This document shows, in pieces, positions 31,300 to 39,904 of a stretch of DNA of 41,437 bases. The notes beneath the pieces are model-generated. The model ran no database searches. It was not told where the DNA came from and was given only the letters and a program-made list of their open reading frames with translations. Made by a program: the position numbers and the translations under genes. The stretch comes from Paraburkholderia haematera. Its GTDB lineage: Bacteria; Pseudomonadota; Gammaproteobacteria; Burkholderiales; Burkholderiaceae. The first letter of the stretch is position 1, and the number at the start of each line of letters is the position of its first letter. The DNA lies in contig NZ_CAJNBK010000041.1 in NCBI RefSeq assembly GCF_905220975.1, positions 1-41,437 on the forward strand, read 5' to 3'.

Positions 31300-31839
31300 T
31301 CAGCGATGCGCTGCCGCGCGATCCGCATTGATACGCGTCGCACCGACCTGCGCCTCGATCGCTTCGCGCAGCGCCGGCCGCCAGCCAAAACCGAACAACG
31401 CTTCAGCGAGCACAAATGGCGGCCCGATCAACAGGCCGATCACATCGTCGACAAAGGCCGGCTTGCGATGTTCGTAGGCGACATGGCCGATGAACTGAAA
31501 CACCCAGCCGACCACGAAAAGTCCAATGCCCGAGGCAAGCCAGGTGAGCGTCGTTTGCGCGGCGAGCCACTGTCCGCATGCAACGCACACTACCGATACC
31601 ACGGCCATCATCACGCCGAGCGGCACGTCGAGCACGAGGTAATAGACGGTCGCCGCGGCGAACAGCACCCACGCGAGCGATACGGTAAGCGGCAGCGCAC
31701 CCAGGCTAAAAGCCGGCCGGCTCAACAACACCGCCAGCGCCAGCACGATCATCGGAATGCCAATGAAATGCGTGGCGATATTGCGCCGGTCGCGATGATA
31801 GGCCGCGTATTGCGTAAGCTGTTGCGTCAGCGTTCTCAT
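31300..31839 (-). CDS. Mpo1-like (DUF962) membrane protein
   Basis: A 179-residue integral membrane protein with four or five helices. The family's histidines are present: His15, Asn20 and His24 in YHRDRRNIATHFIGIP, and the GHVAYEHRKPAF segment after the third or fourth helix. The yeast homologue Mpo1 is an iron-dependent dioxygenase that shortens 2-hydroxy fatty acids, so a metal site in lipid metabolism is plausible; the bacterial role is unproven. The ATG at 31839 follows a strong GAGGAG ribosome site. It diverges from the Crp/Fnr-type regulator. Confidence 0.83.
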   Translation of the reverse strand: MRTLTQQLTQYAAYHRDRRNIATHFIGIPMIVLALAVLLSRPAFSLGALPLTVSLAWVLFAAATVYYLVLDVPLGVMMAVVSVVCVACGQWLAAQTTLTWLASGIGLFVVGWVFQFIGHVAYEHRKPAFVDDVIGLLIGPPFVLAEALFGFGWRPALREAIEAQVGATRINADRAAAHR

Positions 31840-31930
31840 GGATGCCGCTCCTCAATCAAAGTCAGCATAATCGCGGGCAGTGAAATATGAAACCATCGGG
31901 TAACCGACAATCGGGCAAGAATACCGTTCT

Positions 31931-32653
31931 ATGACCGCGCGTCTTTCATCACAGGAGCTTGCCACGCGGCTCGAGCGCAGCGCGTGGTTCCGCTCGGCGC
32001 CGGCCGCCATGCAGGCGCAGTTGATCCAGGCGGGGCGTGTTGAGCGCCTGGCGGCCGGCGAACGGCTCTTCACGCGCGGCGATTCCGACGACGGCCTCTA
32101 CGCCGTGCTCGACGGTCTGGTGCGAATCGGTGCCGCAAGTTCGGCCGGCAAGGAAGCGTTGCTTGCGGTCATCGAGCCGGTCAACTGGTTCGGCGAAATC
32201 GCGCTGTTCGATAACCGCCCGCGAACCCACGACGCGTATGCCGAACGCGATTCCGAGTTGTTTCATGTACCGCGCGCCGCGCTTGCCACGCTGCTTCAAC
32301 GCACGCCCGAGTATTGGCACGTTTTCGGTTTGTTGTTGACGCAAAAGCTGCGCCTCGCTTTCGATGCGATTGAAGAAGCCGCCTTACTTCCCGCCGCGCC
32401 GCGCGTGGCACGCCGGCTGCTGTTGATGGCAGGCGGCTACGGCGAACCCGGCGCACTGCGGCGTGTGCTCAAAGTGCCGCAGGAGGACCTGGCGATGATG
32501 CTGGCTTTGTCGCGGCAGACGATCAATCAGGTGCTCAAGCAGTTCGAAACGCAGGGCGCGTTGAAGCTAGGCTATGCGGAAATCGAAATCGCGGATGTGC
32601 AGAAGCTCAGCGCGCTAGCCGATCTGAATCCGGCAGGAGATGGATCGAACTGA
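31931..32653 (+). CDS. Crp/Fnr-family transcriptional regulator
   Basis: A 240-residue regulator. The N-terminal cyclic-nucleotide-binding-type barrel spans about residues 18-130 (FTRGDSDDGLYAVLDGLVRIG, PVNWFGEIALFDNRPRTHDAYAERDSEL), followed by a dimer helix and a winged helix. The recognition region is PQEDLAMMLALSRQTINQVLKQFE. It has no cysteine at all, so it cannot bind an Fnr-type iron-sulfur cluster. A small-molecule ligand such as cAMP is possible. It diverges from the Mpo1-like gene, leaving 91 bp shared between the two promoters; that gene may be its target. Confidence 0.88.
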   Translation: MTARLSSQELATRLERSAWFRSAPAAMQAQLIQAGRVERLAAGERLFTRGDSDDGLYAVLDGLVRIGAASSAGKEALLAVIEPVNWFGEIALFDNRPRTHDAYAERDSELFHVPRAALATLLQRTPEYWHVFGLLLTQKLRLAFDAIEEAALLPAAPRVARRLLLMAGGYGEPGALRRVLKVPQEDLAMMLALSRQTINQVLKQFETQGALKLGYAEIEIADVQKLSALADLNPAGDGSN

Positions 32654-33013
32654 GTCGCGCTGAGGTTACGCGCGAGCACACATCTTTATAAGCATTTTAC
32701 GGCGCACCCCTATTTCTTTGGCGATTCGCTACACCAAGCCCGGTAAGGTCGATGCACCCCGGTCAGGAAGCGAACCTATGCATGGAAATAGCGCTCTGGA
32801 TGGTGTGCAAACACAACGAAACCTTAAGCCGAAGTCCGGCTTGAAGGTCATGCATCGCGGCGATGCTCTTCTCGCTTGCGGCGGCATCGCAAGCCGCCGA
32901 CGCGCAGTCGGTGCTGGCCGCGCCAACTGCGGCGCCTGCACGTAACTGTGCGACGAATGATGAACCGATTCGTGGCGCAGTTACGTGCACATTGAAGTGC
33001 AACCTGCTATTCG
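32654..33013. ncRNA. Hairpin-rich gene-free region, possible structured RNA
   Basis: A 360-bp stretch between the Crp-type gene and the DapA-family gene. It contains an 11-bp hairpin with one bulge (32821-32831 with 32837-32848), a middle hairpin (CTTGCG/CGCAAG, about 32875-32893) and a very long one with 21-nt arms (32937-32957 with 32969-32989) carrying only one wobble and one mismatch. An AT-rich start (TTTATAAGC at about 32684) could be a promoter. No known RNA family is recognised. The strand is unclear. Confidence 0.35.
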
Positions 33014-33898
33014 TTAGCTCATCGCCCCCGCAAACTCGGCCCGCAGGTCCTGCAACCTGTCGCGCGCGGTGCTCAGCCGCTCGACGAGTTGTGCGGACGC
33101 GCGCGCAATCGGCATGCGCGTCTCGTCCGTCATCGAATGATCGAATGCCAGCATCGCCTTGATCGCGGATGGATTAGGCGCCGAGAACAGCAGACGCAAC
33201 ACGGGCAGCAAGCTGGCGAACAGATTGCGCGCCTCTGCGTCGCGATCGGTTGCGATTAATTCCTGTACCGCAACAAGAAGATCCGCGCAAACATGCGCGC
33301 TTGCCAGGATGCCGCCTGTGCCGCCGTTGTTCAGACAGTCGTCCAATGCTTCGTCGGTGCCACATAGCACGTTGATCGGCAGGCCGCGCAACTTGCCGAA
33401 GTGCTCCTTCACGCATTCCTTGATCGCGACGATGTTTCCGTGCTCGACGAGGCGCGCAACCGTGTCCGGCTCGATCGTTACGCCGGTTCGATGCGGCACG
33501 TTGTACAAAACGATAGGGCGTTCGGTGGCGAGTGCGATCTGTTCGAAATGCCATTGCACACCGGCCTGATCCGGACAGACGTACGACGGTGCAGACACCA
33601 GGTAGCCCGCACAGTCCCGGCGCTCGTAGCGCTGAATATCGTGCAGGACGTCGCGCGTATTGGAGCCGCCGACGCCGATCAGCATCGGCAAACGGCTGCC
33701 GATCACATCCGTCAGCGCCTGCAGCACGGTGAGGCGCTCGGATTCCTGTAACAAAGCGGCTTCGCCGGTCGTGCTCAAGGCGACAAAACCGCTGATCTCC
33801 GTACGCAGGGTATTGTCCGCGAGGCGCTGTAACGCGTCGACGTCGACTTCTCCGTTACGCAACGGTGTAACGATGGGCAGCCAGATACCTGAAAACAT
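33014..33898 (-). CDS. DapA-family (dihydrodipicolinate synthase-like) aldolase/lyase
   Basis: A 294-residue TIM-barrel lyase. Family residues are in place: the STTGE loop with Thr43/Thr44, the catalytic Tyr132 (PIVLYNVPHRTGV) and the Schiff-base Lys160 (VAIKECVK). It could be a true 4-hydroxy-tetrahydrodipicolinate synthase (lysine and cell-wall precursor), a second copy of it, or a related enzyme for keto-acid metabolism; the long VCPDQAGVQWHFEQIALATERPIVLYN segment fits DapA well. The ATG at 33898 begins MFSGIWLPIVTPL; an open frame of 123 further codons upstream overlaps another gene and is not used. It follows the 113-aa gene with 2 bases between stop and start. Confidence 0.85.
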   Translation of the reverse strand: MFSGIWLPIVTPLRNGEVDVDALQRLADNTLRTEISGFVALSTTGEAALLQESERLTVLQALTDVIGSRLPMLIGVGGSNTRDVLHDIQRYERRDCAGYLVSAPSYVCPDQAGVQWHFEQIALATERPIVLYNVPHRTGVTIEPDTVARLVEHGNIVAIKECVKEHFGKLRGLPINVLCGTDEALDDCLNNGGTGGILASAHVCADLLVAVQELIATDRDAEARNLFASLLPVLRLLFSAPNPSAIKAMLAFDHSMTDETRMPIARASAQLVERLSTARDRLQDLRAEFAGAMS

Positions 33899-33900
33899 GA

Positions 33901-34242
33901 TTAGCGCCCCTTTGCGACGGTGTGGCGGCGCTTCAGTGGTCCAATCATTGCCGCGGGCAGCGTCGAAATCAGCGTATGCAAGGTGAAGTCGAGGTCGTCG
34001 AGCGCAATGTCGAGTTGCACGCGGACTTCTTCGCGCACGGCCTCCGTGCTGACCACATACACGCCGAGCGGAGAACGAAGCAGAGTGCGGAGCTGCGTGC
34101 CGGGAAGATCGTGCGAGGGGTGGGGCAGGGTCACCTGCAAGCGGGCGCGGGCCGTGGGGAAGGGAATGACATTGTTGCGCCGGACCGGCGGCGTGCTGAG
34201 CGGCTGCGTTTCGAAGCTGTCGATTGATTGCGTGAGTGCCAT
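33901..34242 (-). CDS. Unknown 113-residue protein coupled to the DapA-family gene
   Basis: No family is recognised. The first half is polar and Pro/Arg-rich (PPVRRNNVIPFPTARARLQVTLPHPSHDLPG). The second half (TLLRSPLGVYVVSTEAVREEVRVQLDIALDDLDFTLHTLISTLP) looks like a folded helical part with acidic residues. There is no signal or membrane segment. It ends 2 bases before the DapA-family start, so the pair is almost surely one operon with coupled translation. Confidence 0.7.
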   Translation of the reverse strand: MALTQSIDSFETQPLSTPPVRRNNVIPFPTARARLQVTLPHPSHDLPGTQLRTLLRSPLGVYVVSTEAVREEVRVQLDIALDDLDFTLHTLISTLPAAMIGPLKRRHTVAKGR

Positions 34243-34335
34243 TTAATGCGGCGTTCGTTGACGCCATGGTTGATCAAGACAGTTCGAGATTAGACGTCCG
34301 CGAGTAAACGCAGTGCAAAAATTGGGGTGTCAAAG

Positions 34336-34363
34336 GAAAAAAAGGCGAGTCATCAGACTCGCC
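34336..34363 (-). terminator. Terminator for the Ala/Lys-rich secreted protein gene
   Basis: GGCGAGTC (34344-34351) and GACTCGCC (34356-34363) form a perfect 8-bp stem with an ATCA loop. The A-run at 34337-34343 becomes a U-tract on the minus strand, so it terminates leftward transcription from the gene ending at 34438. Confidence 0.85.
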
Positions 34364-34437
34364 CTCCCTGAACGGCACAGTTCGGCTTCGATTAACTACG
34401 CATGCGTGGCCGATGCGTGCCGAAAGCCGATCACGTG

Positions 34438-34809
34438 TTATTGCGTTTTCGTCGTGTCGGTCTTTGCGCCGTCGGCTTTTGCCGGGGCAGTGCTGGCCTC
34501 TTTCGCGCTGTCCGTCTTGGTCTTGCTTGCGCTGGTGTCGACAGTGGCCTTCTTGGTGGCTTTATGGGCCTTTGCCGTGTGGCTGGTGGAAGCCTTCTTC
34601 ACGTGCGACTTCGTCGCGGCTTTGGTCGGCGCTTTCGTGGCGCTAGCGCCTTCTTCCGTTGCGCTGTTTTGCACGGCGGTGCTCGCCTTCAGATTGGCTT
34701 GACCGGCGGGTTGCGTTTGGGCGGGTTGCGCGGCCGACGGCGCAGCGGTTTGTGCGAATGCGGTCGACACGACGAGAGCGGATGCGAGAGCGGCGAAAAG
34801 CGTCTTCAT
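34438..34809 (-). CDS. Secreted Ala/Lys/Thr-rich protein
   Basis: A 123-residue protein with a clear signal peptide (MKTLFAALASALVVSTAFA, cleaved before Q). The mature part is low complexity, made almost only of Ala, Lys, Thr, Ser, with some His, Asp and Gln (for example KAPTKAATKSHVKK and ASKTKTDSAKEAS). The composition recalls acid-shock proteins such as Asr or histone-like basic tails, but no real family match can be claimed. A strong AGGAG ribosome site and a terminator define it as a single transcription unit. Confidence 0.75.
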   Translation of the reverse strand: MKTLFAALASALVVSTAFAQTAAPSAAQPAQTQPAGQANLKASTAVQNSATEEGASATKAPTKAATKSHVKKASTSHTAKAHKATKKATVDTSASKTKTDSAKEASTAPAKADGAKTDTTKTQ

Positions 34810-34954
34810 GATGTAACTCCTGGTTTAACCGGTGGTTCTTTGTGTCGCGGCTGAAATGTTTCAGCGCTGCCGGTTTAACGCAGGCGGGAAGACAACAGTT
34901 GACGGTGCTCTGGTGACAAAACGTAACGGCGGATACATATTGCCAGGCGCAATT

Positions 34955-34982
34955 CGACCGCCCGCGGCTTCACGGGCGGTCG
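34955..34982 (-). terminator. Stem-loop downstream of spuC
   Basis: CGACCGCCCG (34955-34964) pairs perfectly with CGGGCGGTCG (34973-34982) across 8 bases, 17 bp beyond the spuC stop. There is only a short AATT on the downstream side on the minus strand, so termination may be inefficient. Confidence 0.55.
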
Positions 34983-34998
34983 ATCACACCGAACAGGA

Positions 34999-36390
34999 TC
35001 AACGGGTACTGCCGAATACCTTCTGTGCAGTCGCATCGACGGCCTGCTGCATCTTGTCGACCAGTTCGTCGATCTGCGCGTGGTCGATCACGAGCGGCGG
35101 GGCGACGATCAGACGGCCGTTCGTCGAGCGCACGATGGCGCCCAGTTCGAAGCCGACAGTCCGGCTATGCCAGGTCAACTCGGCTTCGTCGCTAAAGCGC
35201 TCGCGCGTGGCCTTATTCTTCGTGAGCTGTATCGCGGCCACCGCGCCCACACCCTGGATCTCACCGATCATCGGATGACCGGCGAATGCATCACGCAAAG
35301 CATTCTGCAGATACGGGCCGGTGTCGTTCTTCGTGCGCTCGACAAGATTTTCGCTCTGGAGGACATCGAGGTTGGCCAGCGCGACCGCCGCCGCGACCGG
35401 GTGACCTGAATAGGTCAATCCGTGCGCGTAGACACCGCCTTTTTCCACAAGCGCTTCGCCGATCTGCCGACTCATCACCAGGCCGCCCATCGGCACGTAG
35501 CCCGACGTCAGACCCTTCGCAATACAGATCAAATCCGGTTCGAAGCCGAAATGCCGGTGCGCGAACCATTCTCCGGTTCGCCCGAAACCGCCAATCACCT
35601 CGTCCGCGCACAACAGCACGTCGTACTGACGGCAAATGCGCTGGATCTCCTGCCAGTAGCCGTCCGGCGGAAAGATCATGCCGCCCGCCCCCTGAAACGG
35701 CTCGGCGACAAAGGCGCCGACCCGGTCCGCACCCAGTTCGAGAATCTTCTTTTCGAGCGACAACGCGGCTTGTTTGCCGAATGCTTCGGGGCTCAGATCG
35801 CCACCGTTCGCATACCAGTACGGTTCGTCGACGTGCGTCACATTCGGAATCGGCAGGTCGCCCATCTCATGCATGAAGGCCATGCCGCCCAGCGACGCGC
35901 TGCCGACGGTCGACCCGTGATAGCCATTGATTCGCCCAATCAGAACCTTCTTACCGGGCTGGCCCATGATGCCCCAGTACCGCCGCACCGTACGAATGAG
36001 CACTTCATTCGCCTCAGAGCCGGAGTTCGTGTACACGACATGACTAAACCGATCGCCCAGCAATGAGAACAGCCGCTCCGACAATTCAATCACGGCGGGA
36101 TGCGTGGTGTGAAAGAACATGTTGTAGTACGACAGTTCCTTCATTTGCCGTGAAGCGGCGTCGATCAGTTCCTGACGGCCGTAACCGACGTTGGTGCACC
36201 AGAGGCCAGACATGCCGTCGATGTAACGGTTGCCGTCGTTATCCCAGAGATAGACACCTTCGCCTCGAACCATCACGCGCGGCCCTTCGTTATTCAGGGC
36301 TTTCTGATCGACGAAGGCGTGCAGGTGATGGGCTGCATCGCTCTGTTGGTAATCGCGGGTGGCGCGGTGCGGAAAATTGGGCGCATTCAT
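34999..36390 (-). CDS. spuC: SpuC-like putrescine-pyruvate aminotransferase
   Basis: A 463-residue class III, PLP-dependent aminotransferase. Key features are GSEAN (124-128), the PLP-ring residue Asp263 (CADEVIGGFGRTG) and the Schiff-base Lys292 (IAKGLTSGYVPMGG). The proteins most like it use putrescine, cadaverine or other omega-amines with pyruvate. SpuC of Pseudomonas starts polyamine breakdown this way. The ATG at 36390 gives the start MNAPNFPHRA; a TTG two codons earlier is less likely because its ribosome site is too close. It is the second gene after puuC on the minus strand, about 120 bp away. Confidence 0.88.
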   Translation of the reverse strand: MNAPNFPHRATRDYQQSDAAHHLHAFVDQKALNNEGPRVMVRGEGVYLWDNDGNRYIDGMSGLWCTNVGYGRQELIDAASRQMKELSYYNMFFHTTHPAVIELSERLFSLLGDRFSHVVYTNSGSEANEVLIRTVRRYWGIMGQPGKKVLIGRINGYHGSTVGSASLGGMAFMHEMGDLPIPNVTHVDEPYWYANGGDLSPEAFGKQAALSLEKKILELGADRVGAFVAEPFQGAGGMIFPPDGYWQEIQRICRQYDVLLCADEVIGGFGRTGEWFAHRHFGFEPDLICIAKGLTSGYVPMGGLVMSRQIGEALVEKGGVYAHGLTYSGHPVAAAVALANLDVLQSENLVERTKNDTGPYLQNALRDAFAGHPMIGEIQGVGAVAAIQLTKNKATRERFSDEAELTWHSRTVGFELGAIVRSTNGRLIVAPPLVIDHAQIDELVDKMQQAVDATAQKVFGSTR

Positions 36391-36513
36391 GTTCAAGGTT
36401 CCAGTTGTGTAACAGACGGATTTCGCCTTTCACGTCCGGCGCGGCGGGTGGGCTGCACCTGGACTGTGCTCTCAGGCTGGGTACAGGTTGGTTTCAGGCA
36501 GTCGATCGCCGGA

Positions 36514-38019
36514 TCAGTAGGTAATCCACGTCGTCTTGAGCCCCGTGTATTTGTCGAGTGCATGTAACGACAGATCGCGGCCGAACCCCGATTGGCGGAA
36601 ACCGCCAAACGGGGTCTGCGCGCTGAGTGCGTCGACGGTATTGACGGAAACGGTGCCGGCACGCAAGCGCGACGCCACGCGATGTGCGCGTGACAGGCCG
36701 CCTGTCCAGACCGATGCGGCGAGTCCATAGATCGAATCGTTGGCGAGCGCGATCGCCTCGTCTTCGGTATCGAATTTGAGAACCGACAGGACCGGCCCGA
36801 AGATTTCCTCTCGCGCGATCGGATCGTTTGCGTTGACATCGACAAAGATGGTCGGCTCGACGAAATAACCCTTGCCGTCGACAAGCCGCGTTCCGCCGCC
36901 GGTCGCCAGCGTCGAGCTCGTGCGCCCCCGCTCGATCCATCCTTTTACCCGGTCAAACTGCGCACGGTCGACGATCGCGCCCATGCCGCTGGCAGGATCA
37001 AGCGGGTCGCCCGGCATGAAGTCGAGCGAATGGGTGATCAGGCGATCGACAAATTCATCATGGATCGAGCGATGCACCAGCAGTCGTGAATTAGCCGAAC
37101 ACACCTCGCCCTGGTTGAAGAAGATGCCGAAGCACGCCTTGCGGGCCGCAAGATCGAGATCCTCCACATCGTCGAAAACCAGATTCGGACTCTTGCCGCC
37201 GCATTCGAGCCAGACCTGCTTCATATTCGATTGCGCGGCGTATTCGAGAAACTTTTTGCCGACGGCTGTCGATCCCGTGAAGGCCAGGACGTCGACGTCC
37301 GGATGCAATCCGAGCGCGCGTCCTGCGGTCTCTCCGAACCCGGGCACGACGTTCAGCACGCCCGGTGGCAGTCCGGCCTCGAGCGCGAGTTCTGCGAGAC
37401 GCAGTGCGGACAGCGGCGATTGCTCCGCGGGCTTGAGCACGACGCTATTGCCCGCCGCAAGTGCGGGTGCAATTTTCCAGGCCACCATATCGAGCGGGAA
37501 ATTCCATGGCACGACTGCGCCGACCACGCCGAGCGGCTCTCTCGTGACAACAGCGAGATTGCCCGGATCGGTCGATGCAACCTCGCCGTTCACTTTGTCT
37601 ATCGCCTCGCCATACCAGCAGAACAGGCTGCTTGCGGCCGGCACGTCGATCTCGAAGGCGTCGGCCACGCGTTTGCCCATGTTGAGCGAGTCGAGCAGGG
37701 CGAGCTCTTCGCCGTGGGACGCAATCAATGCACCTAACCGGCACAGGACGCGCTTGCGTTCCGCCGGCGGACAGCGCGACCAATGCCCTGCATCGAACGA
37801 AGCACGGGCCGCACGAACGGCTTCGTTCACATCTGCCATGCCGCAGGATGCAACGTGGGCAATCACCTTCTCGGTCGCCGGATTGATCGCCTCGAAGGTC
37901 TCGCCGTCTCGAGCGTCTGTGAAGCGACCGTCAATGTGTGCCTGCGCTCGTGGGAGAACTTCTGCGGCCAGTCGCCGCCAGTCCATAGGGTTGTGGATAT
38001 CAGCTGAAGAATGACTCAA
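36514..38019 (-). CDS. puuC: PuuC-like gamma-glutamyl-gamma-aminobutyraldehyde dehydrogenase
   Basis: A 501-residue NAD(P)-dependent aldehyde dehydrogenase. Catalytic Cys307 (FFNQGEVCSANSR), general base Glu272 (WLECGGKS) and Asn173 (PWNFPLD) are all present. Sequence runs such as WYGEAIDKVNGEVAST, the SNMKQVWLE segment and the ending SLHALDKYTGLKTTWITY match E. coli PuuC closely from memory. It oxidises the aldehyde made in gamma-glutamylated putrescine breakdown, and may also oxidise 4-aminobutanal produced by SpuC. The start is probably the TTG at 38019, supported by GGAG seven bases upstream; the next candidate is an ATG 11 codons later. It diverges from puuA. Confidence 0.9.
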   Translation of the reverse strand: MSHSSADIHNPMDWRRLAAEVLPRAQAHIDGRFTDARDGETFEAINPATEKVIAHVASCGMADVNEAVRAARASFDAGHWSRCPPAERKRVLCRLGALIASHGEELALLDSLNMGKRVADAFEIDVPAASSLFCWYGEAIDKVNGEVASTDPGNLAVVTREPLGVVGAVVPWNFPLDMVAWKIAPALAAGNSVVLKPAEQSPLSALRLAELALEAGLPPGVLNVVPGFGETAGRALGLHPDVDVLAFTGSTAVGKKFLEYAAQSNMKQVWLECGGKSPNLVFDDVEDLDLAARKACFGIFFNQGEVCSANSRLLVHRSIHDEFVDRLITHSLDFMPGDPLDPASGMGAIVDRAQFDRVKGWIERGRTSSTLATGGGTRLVDGKGYFVEPTIFVDVNANDPIAREEIFGPVLSVLKFDTEDEAIALANDSIYGLAASVWTGGLSRAHRVASRLRAGTVSVNTVDALSAQTPFGGFRQSGFGRDLSLHALDKYTGLKTTWITY

Positions 38020-38472
38020 GGAATAACTCCGGTCTGGAAATGGGCAGGACTACCCGCCCATCTCGTGTATCGATGATCGAGACAGCGACTGCTCTGACAC
38101 CCTACTGTCGATCAACAAAAAGGGACCGGAAAGAACATATTTGCTCTTCATTGCATCTGTTTTTCCTATTCATTTCCAAAGTTGCATTTCTTTCCGGTCT
38201 CTTTCGATGTTTCGTTGCTCGAACGCGGGAACAGATTGTGAACACGCATTGATAGGCGAGGAAAAGTCGGGATGATTTTGCATCTAAAAAAACTATCCAC
38301 AAGGTAGGAAAACTATTTTTATTCAATAAATGCGCGATGCTACGCTCCATCCGTCGTTAGCCGCAGTCCCCTTGCATCTGGAGGATCCGTGGTACCAGGA
38401 ACGACATGTTGTAAGAGCCGCGCGCACAGAAAACGCTGTGCGTTGCGTCGGTGGGGAGACGGATAAAGAGCC
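38020..38472. promoter_or_regulatory. Divergent puuC/puuA control region with long-spaced inverted repeat
   Basis: About 450 bp, markedly AT-rich from 38120 to 38335 compared with the flanks. GACCGGAAAGA (38124-38134) is mirrored exactly by TCTTTCCGGTC (38189-38199), 54 bp apart, which suggests two half-sites for a looping regulator. CTATCCACA near 38293 is a one-mismatch DnaA-box look-alike. A further long AT-rich stretch (about 38280-38335) before puuA could hold its promoter. There is no gene in it. Confidence 0.55.
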
Positions 38473-39807
38473 ATGAACGAGATCGACGAATTCCTGAAGA
38501 AGAACCGCGTCACCGAGATCGAAGCGATCATTCCGGATATGGCCGGGATCGCACGCGGCAAGATCATTCCGCGCAGCAAGTTCGAATCCGGCGAGTCCAT
38601 GCGCTTGCCGCAGGCGGTGATGATCCAGACCGTCACAGGCGACTATCCGGAAGACGGCACGCTCACCGGCGTCACCGACCCGGACATGGTGTGCGTGCCC
38701 GACGCCAGCACCATCCGCATGATTCCGTGGGCAGTCGATCCGACCGCCCAGGTGATTCACGATTGCGTTCACTTCGACGGCACGCCCGTTGCGATCTCGC
38801 CGCGCCGTGTGCTGCGCCGCGTGCTCGAACTCTACAAGGCCACGGGCTGGAAGCCGGTGATCGCGCCCGAACTCGAGTTCTATCTGGTCGACATGAACAA
38901 GGACCCGGATCTGCCGCTGCAACCGCCCATCGGTCGCACGGGCCGTCCGGAGACCGGACGCCAGGCGTATTCGATCGAAGCGGTCAACGAATTCGATCCG
39001 CTGTTCGAAGACATCTATGAATACTGCGAGGTGCAGGAACTGGAAGTCGACACGCTGATTCACGAAGTCGGCGCCGCGCAGATGGAAATCAACTTCATGC
39101 ACGGCGATCCGCTGAAGCTTGCCGACAGCGTGTTCCTGTTCAAGCGCACGGTGCGTGAAGCCGCGCTGCGTCACAAGATGTACGCGACCTTCATGGCCAA
39201 GCCGATGGAAGGCGAACCGGGCTCGGCCATGCACATGCACCAGAGCCTCGTGGACGAGGAAACCGGCCACAACCTGTTCACCGGTGCGGACGGCAAGCCC
39301 ACGTCGCTCTTCACCGGTTATATCGCCGGCCTGCAGAAGTACACGCCGGCACTGATGCCGATTTTCGCGCCGTACATCAACTCGTATCGCCGCCTGTCGC
39401 GCTTCATGGCTGCGCCGATCAACGTGGCATGGGGTTACGACAACCGCACGGTGGGTTTCCGGATTCCGCATTCGGGCCCGGCCGCGCGCCGCATCGAAAA
39501 CCGCATTCCGGGTGTGGACTGCAATCCGTATCTGGCGATCGCAGCGACGCTGGCGGCCGGCTATGTTGGCATGACGCAAAATCTGCAGCCGACCGAGCCG
39601 CTGCTCAGCGACGGTTACGAGTTGCCGTACCAGTTGCCGCGCAATCTGGAAGAGGGGTTGACGCTGATGGGCGCGTGCGAACCGATGGCCGAGATTCTCG
39701 GCGAGAAATTCGTCAAGGCCTACCTGGCACTGAAAGAAACCGAATACGAAGCGTTTTTCCGCGTGATCAGTTCGTGGGAACGCCGGCATTTGCTGCTGCA
39801 CGTTTAA
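38473..39807 (+). CDS. puuA: PuuA-like gamma-glutamylputrescine synthetase
   Basis: A 444-residue glutamine synthetase-family enzyme that ligates glutamate to putrescine using ATP. Glutamine-synthetase signatures are seen: APELEFYL (metal-binding Glu), GAAQMEINF, FMAKPMEGEPGSAMHMHQSL (ATP loop), and the arginine-rich NRTVGFRIPHSGPAARRIENRIPGVDCNPYLAIAA. Its length and lack of the adenylylation region fit the PuuA type, not GlnA. Its place between puuC/spuC and potF supports polyamine use. The ATG at 38473 is the family-like start. Another GlnA-like specificity cannot be excluded. Confidence 0.9.
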   Translation: MNEIDEFLKKNRVTEIEAIIPDMAGIARGKIIPRSKFESGESMRLPQAVMIQTVTGDYPEDGTLTGVTDPDMVCVPDASTIRMIPWAVDPTAQVIHDCVHFDGTPVAISPRRVLRRVLELYKATGWKPVIAPELEFYLVDMNKDPDLPLQPPIGRTGRPETGRQAYSIEAVNEFDPLFEDIYEYCEVQELEVDTLIHEVGAAQMEINFMHGDPLKLADSVFLFKRTVREAALRHKMYATFMAKPMEGEPGSAMHMHQSLVDEETGHNLFTGADGKPTSLFTGYIAGLQKYTPALMPIFAPYINSYRRLSRFMAAPINVAWGYDNRTVGFRIPHSGPAARRIENRIPGVDCNPYLAIAATLAAGYVGMTQNLQPTEPLLSDGYELPYQLPRNLEEGLTLMGACEPMAEILGEKFVKAYLALKETEYEAFFRVISSWERRHLLLHV

Positions 39808-39904
39808 GGCCACGCCACAACCCGGCTTGTCTCAACGCCAATTTCGTCCGGCAAGAGCACTGAGAGACGCTCGCACCGGCTTCTTTATTTACTAGGGGAA
39901 CATC

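Noticed and set aside
32740..32770. A 4.5S/SRP-RNA-like GGTCAGGAAG string
   Set aside because: Only a short partial likeness to the conserved SRP loop; the flanking bases do not form the needed helix.
32863..33162. A 99-residue plus-strand frame that begins like a signal peptide
   Set aside because: It overlaps about 150 bp of the DapA-family gene on the other strand, has no ribosome site, and lies across the hairpins. It could be a remnant, but nothing supports it.
38280..38300. CTATCCACA as a DnaA box before puuA
   Set aside because: A single site with one mismatch in AT-rich DNA; expected by chance.
38323..39813. A 496-codon minus-strand frame opposite puuA
   Set aside because: His/Arg-rich mirror of puuA codons; puuA has full family motifs.
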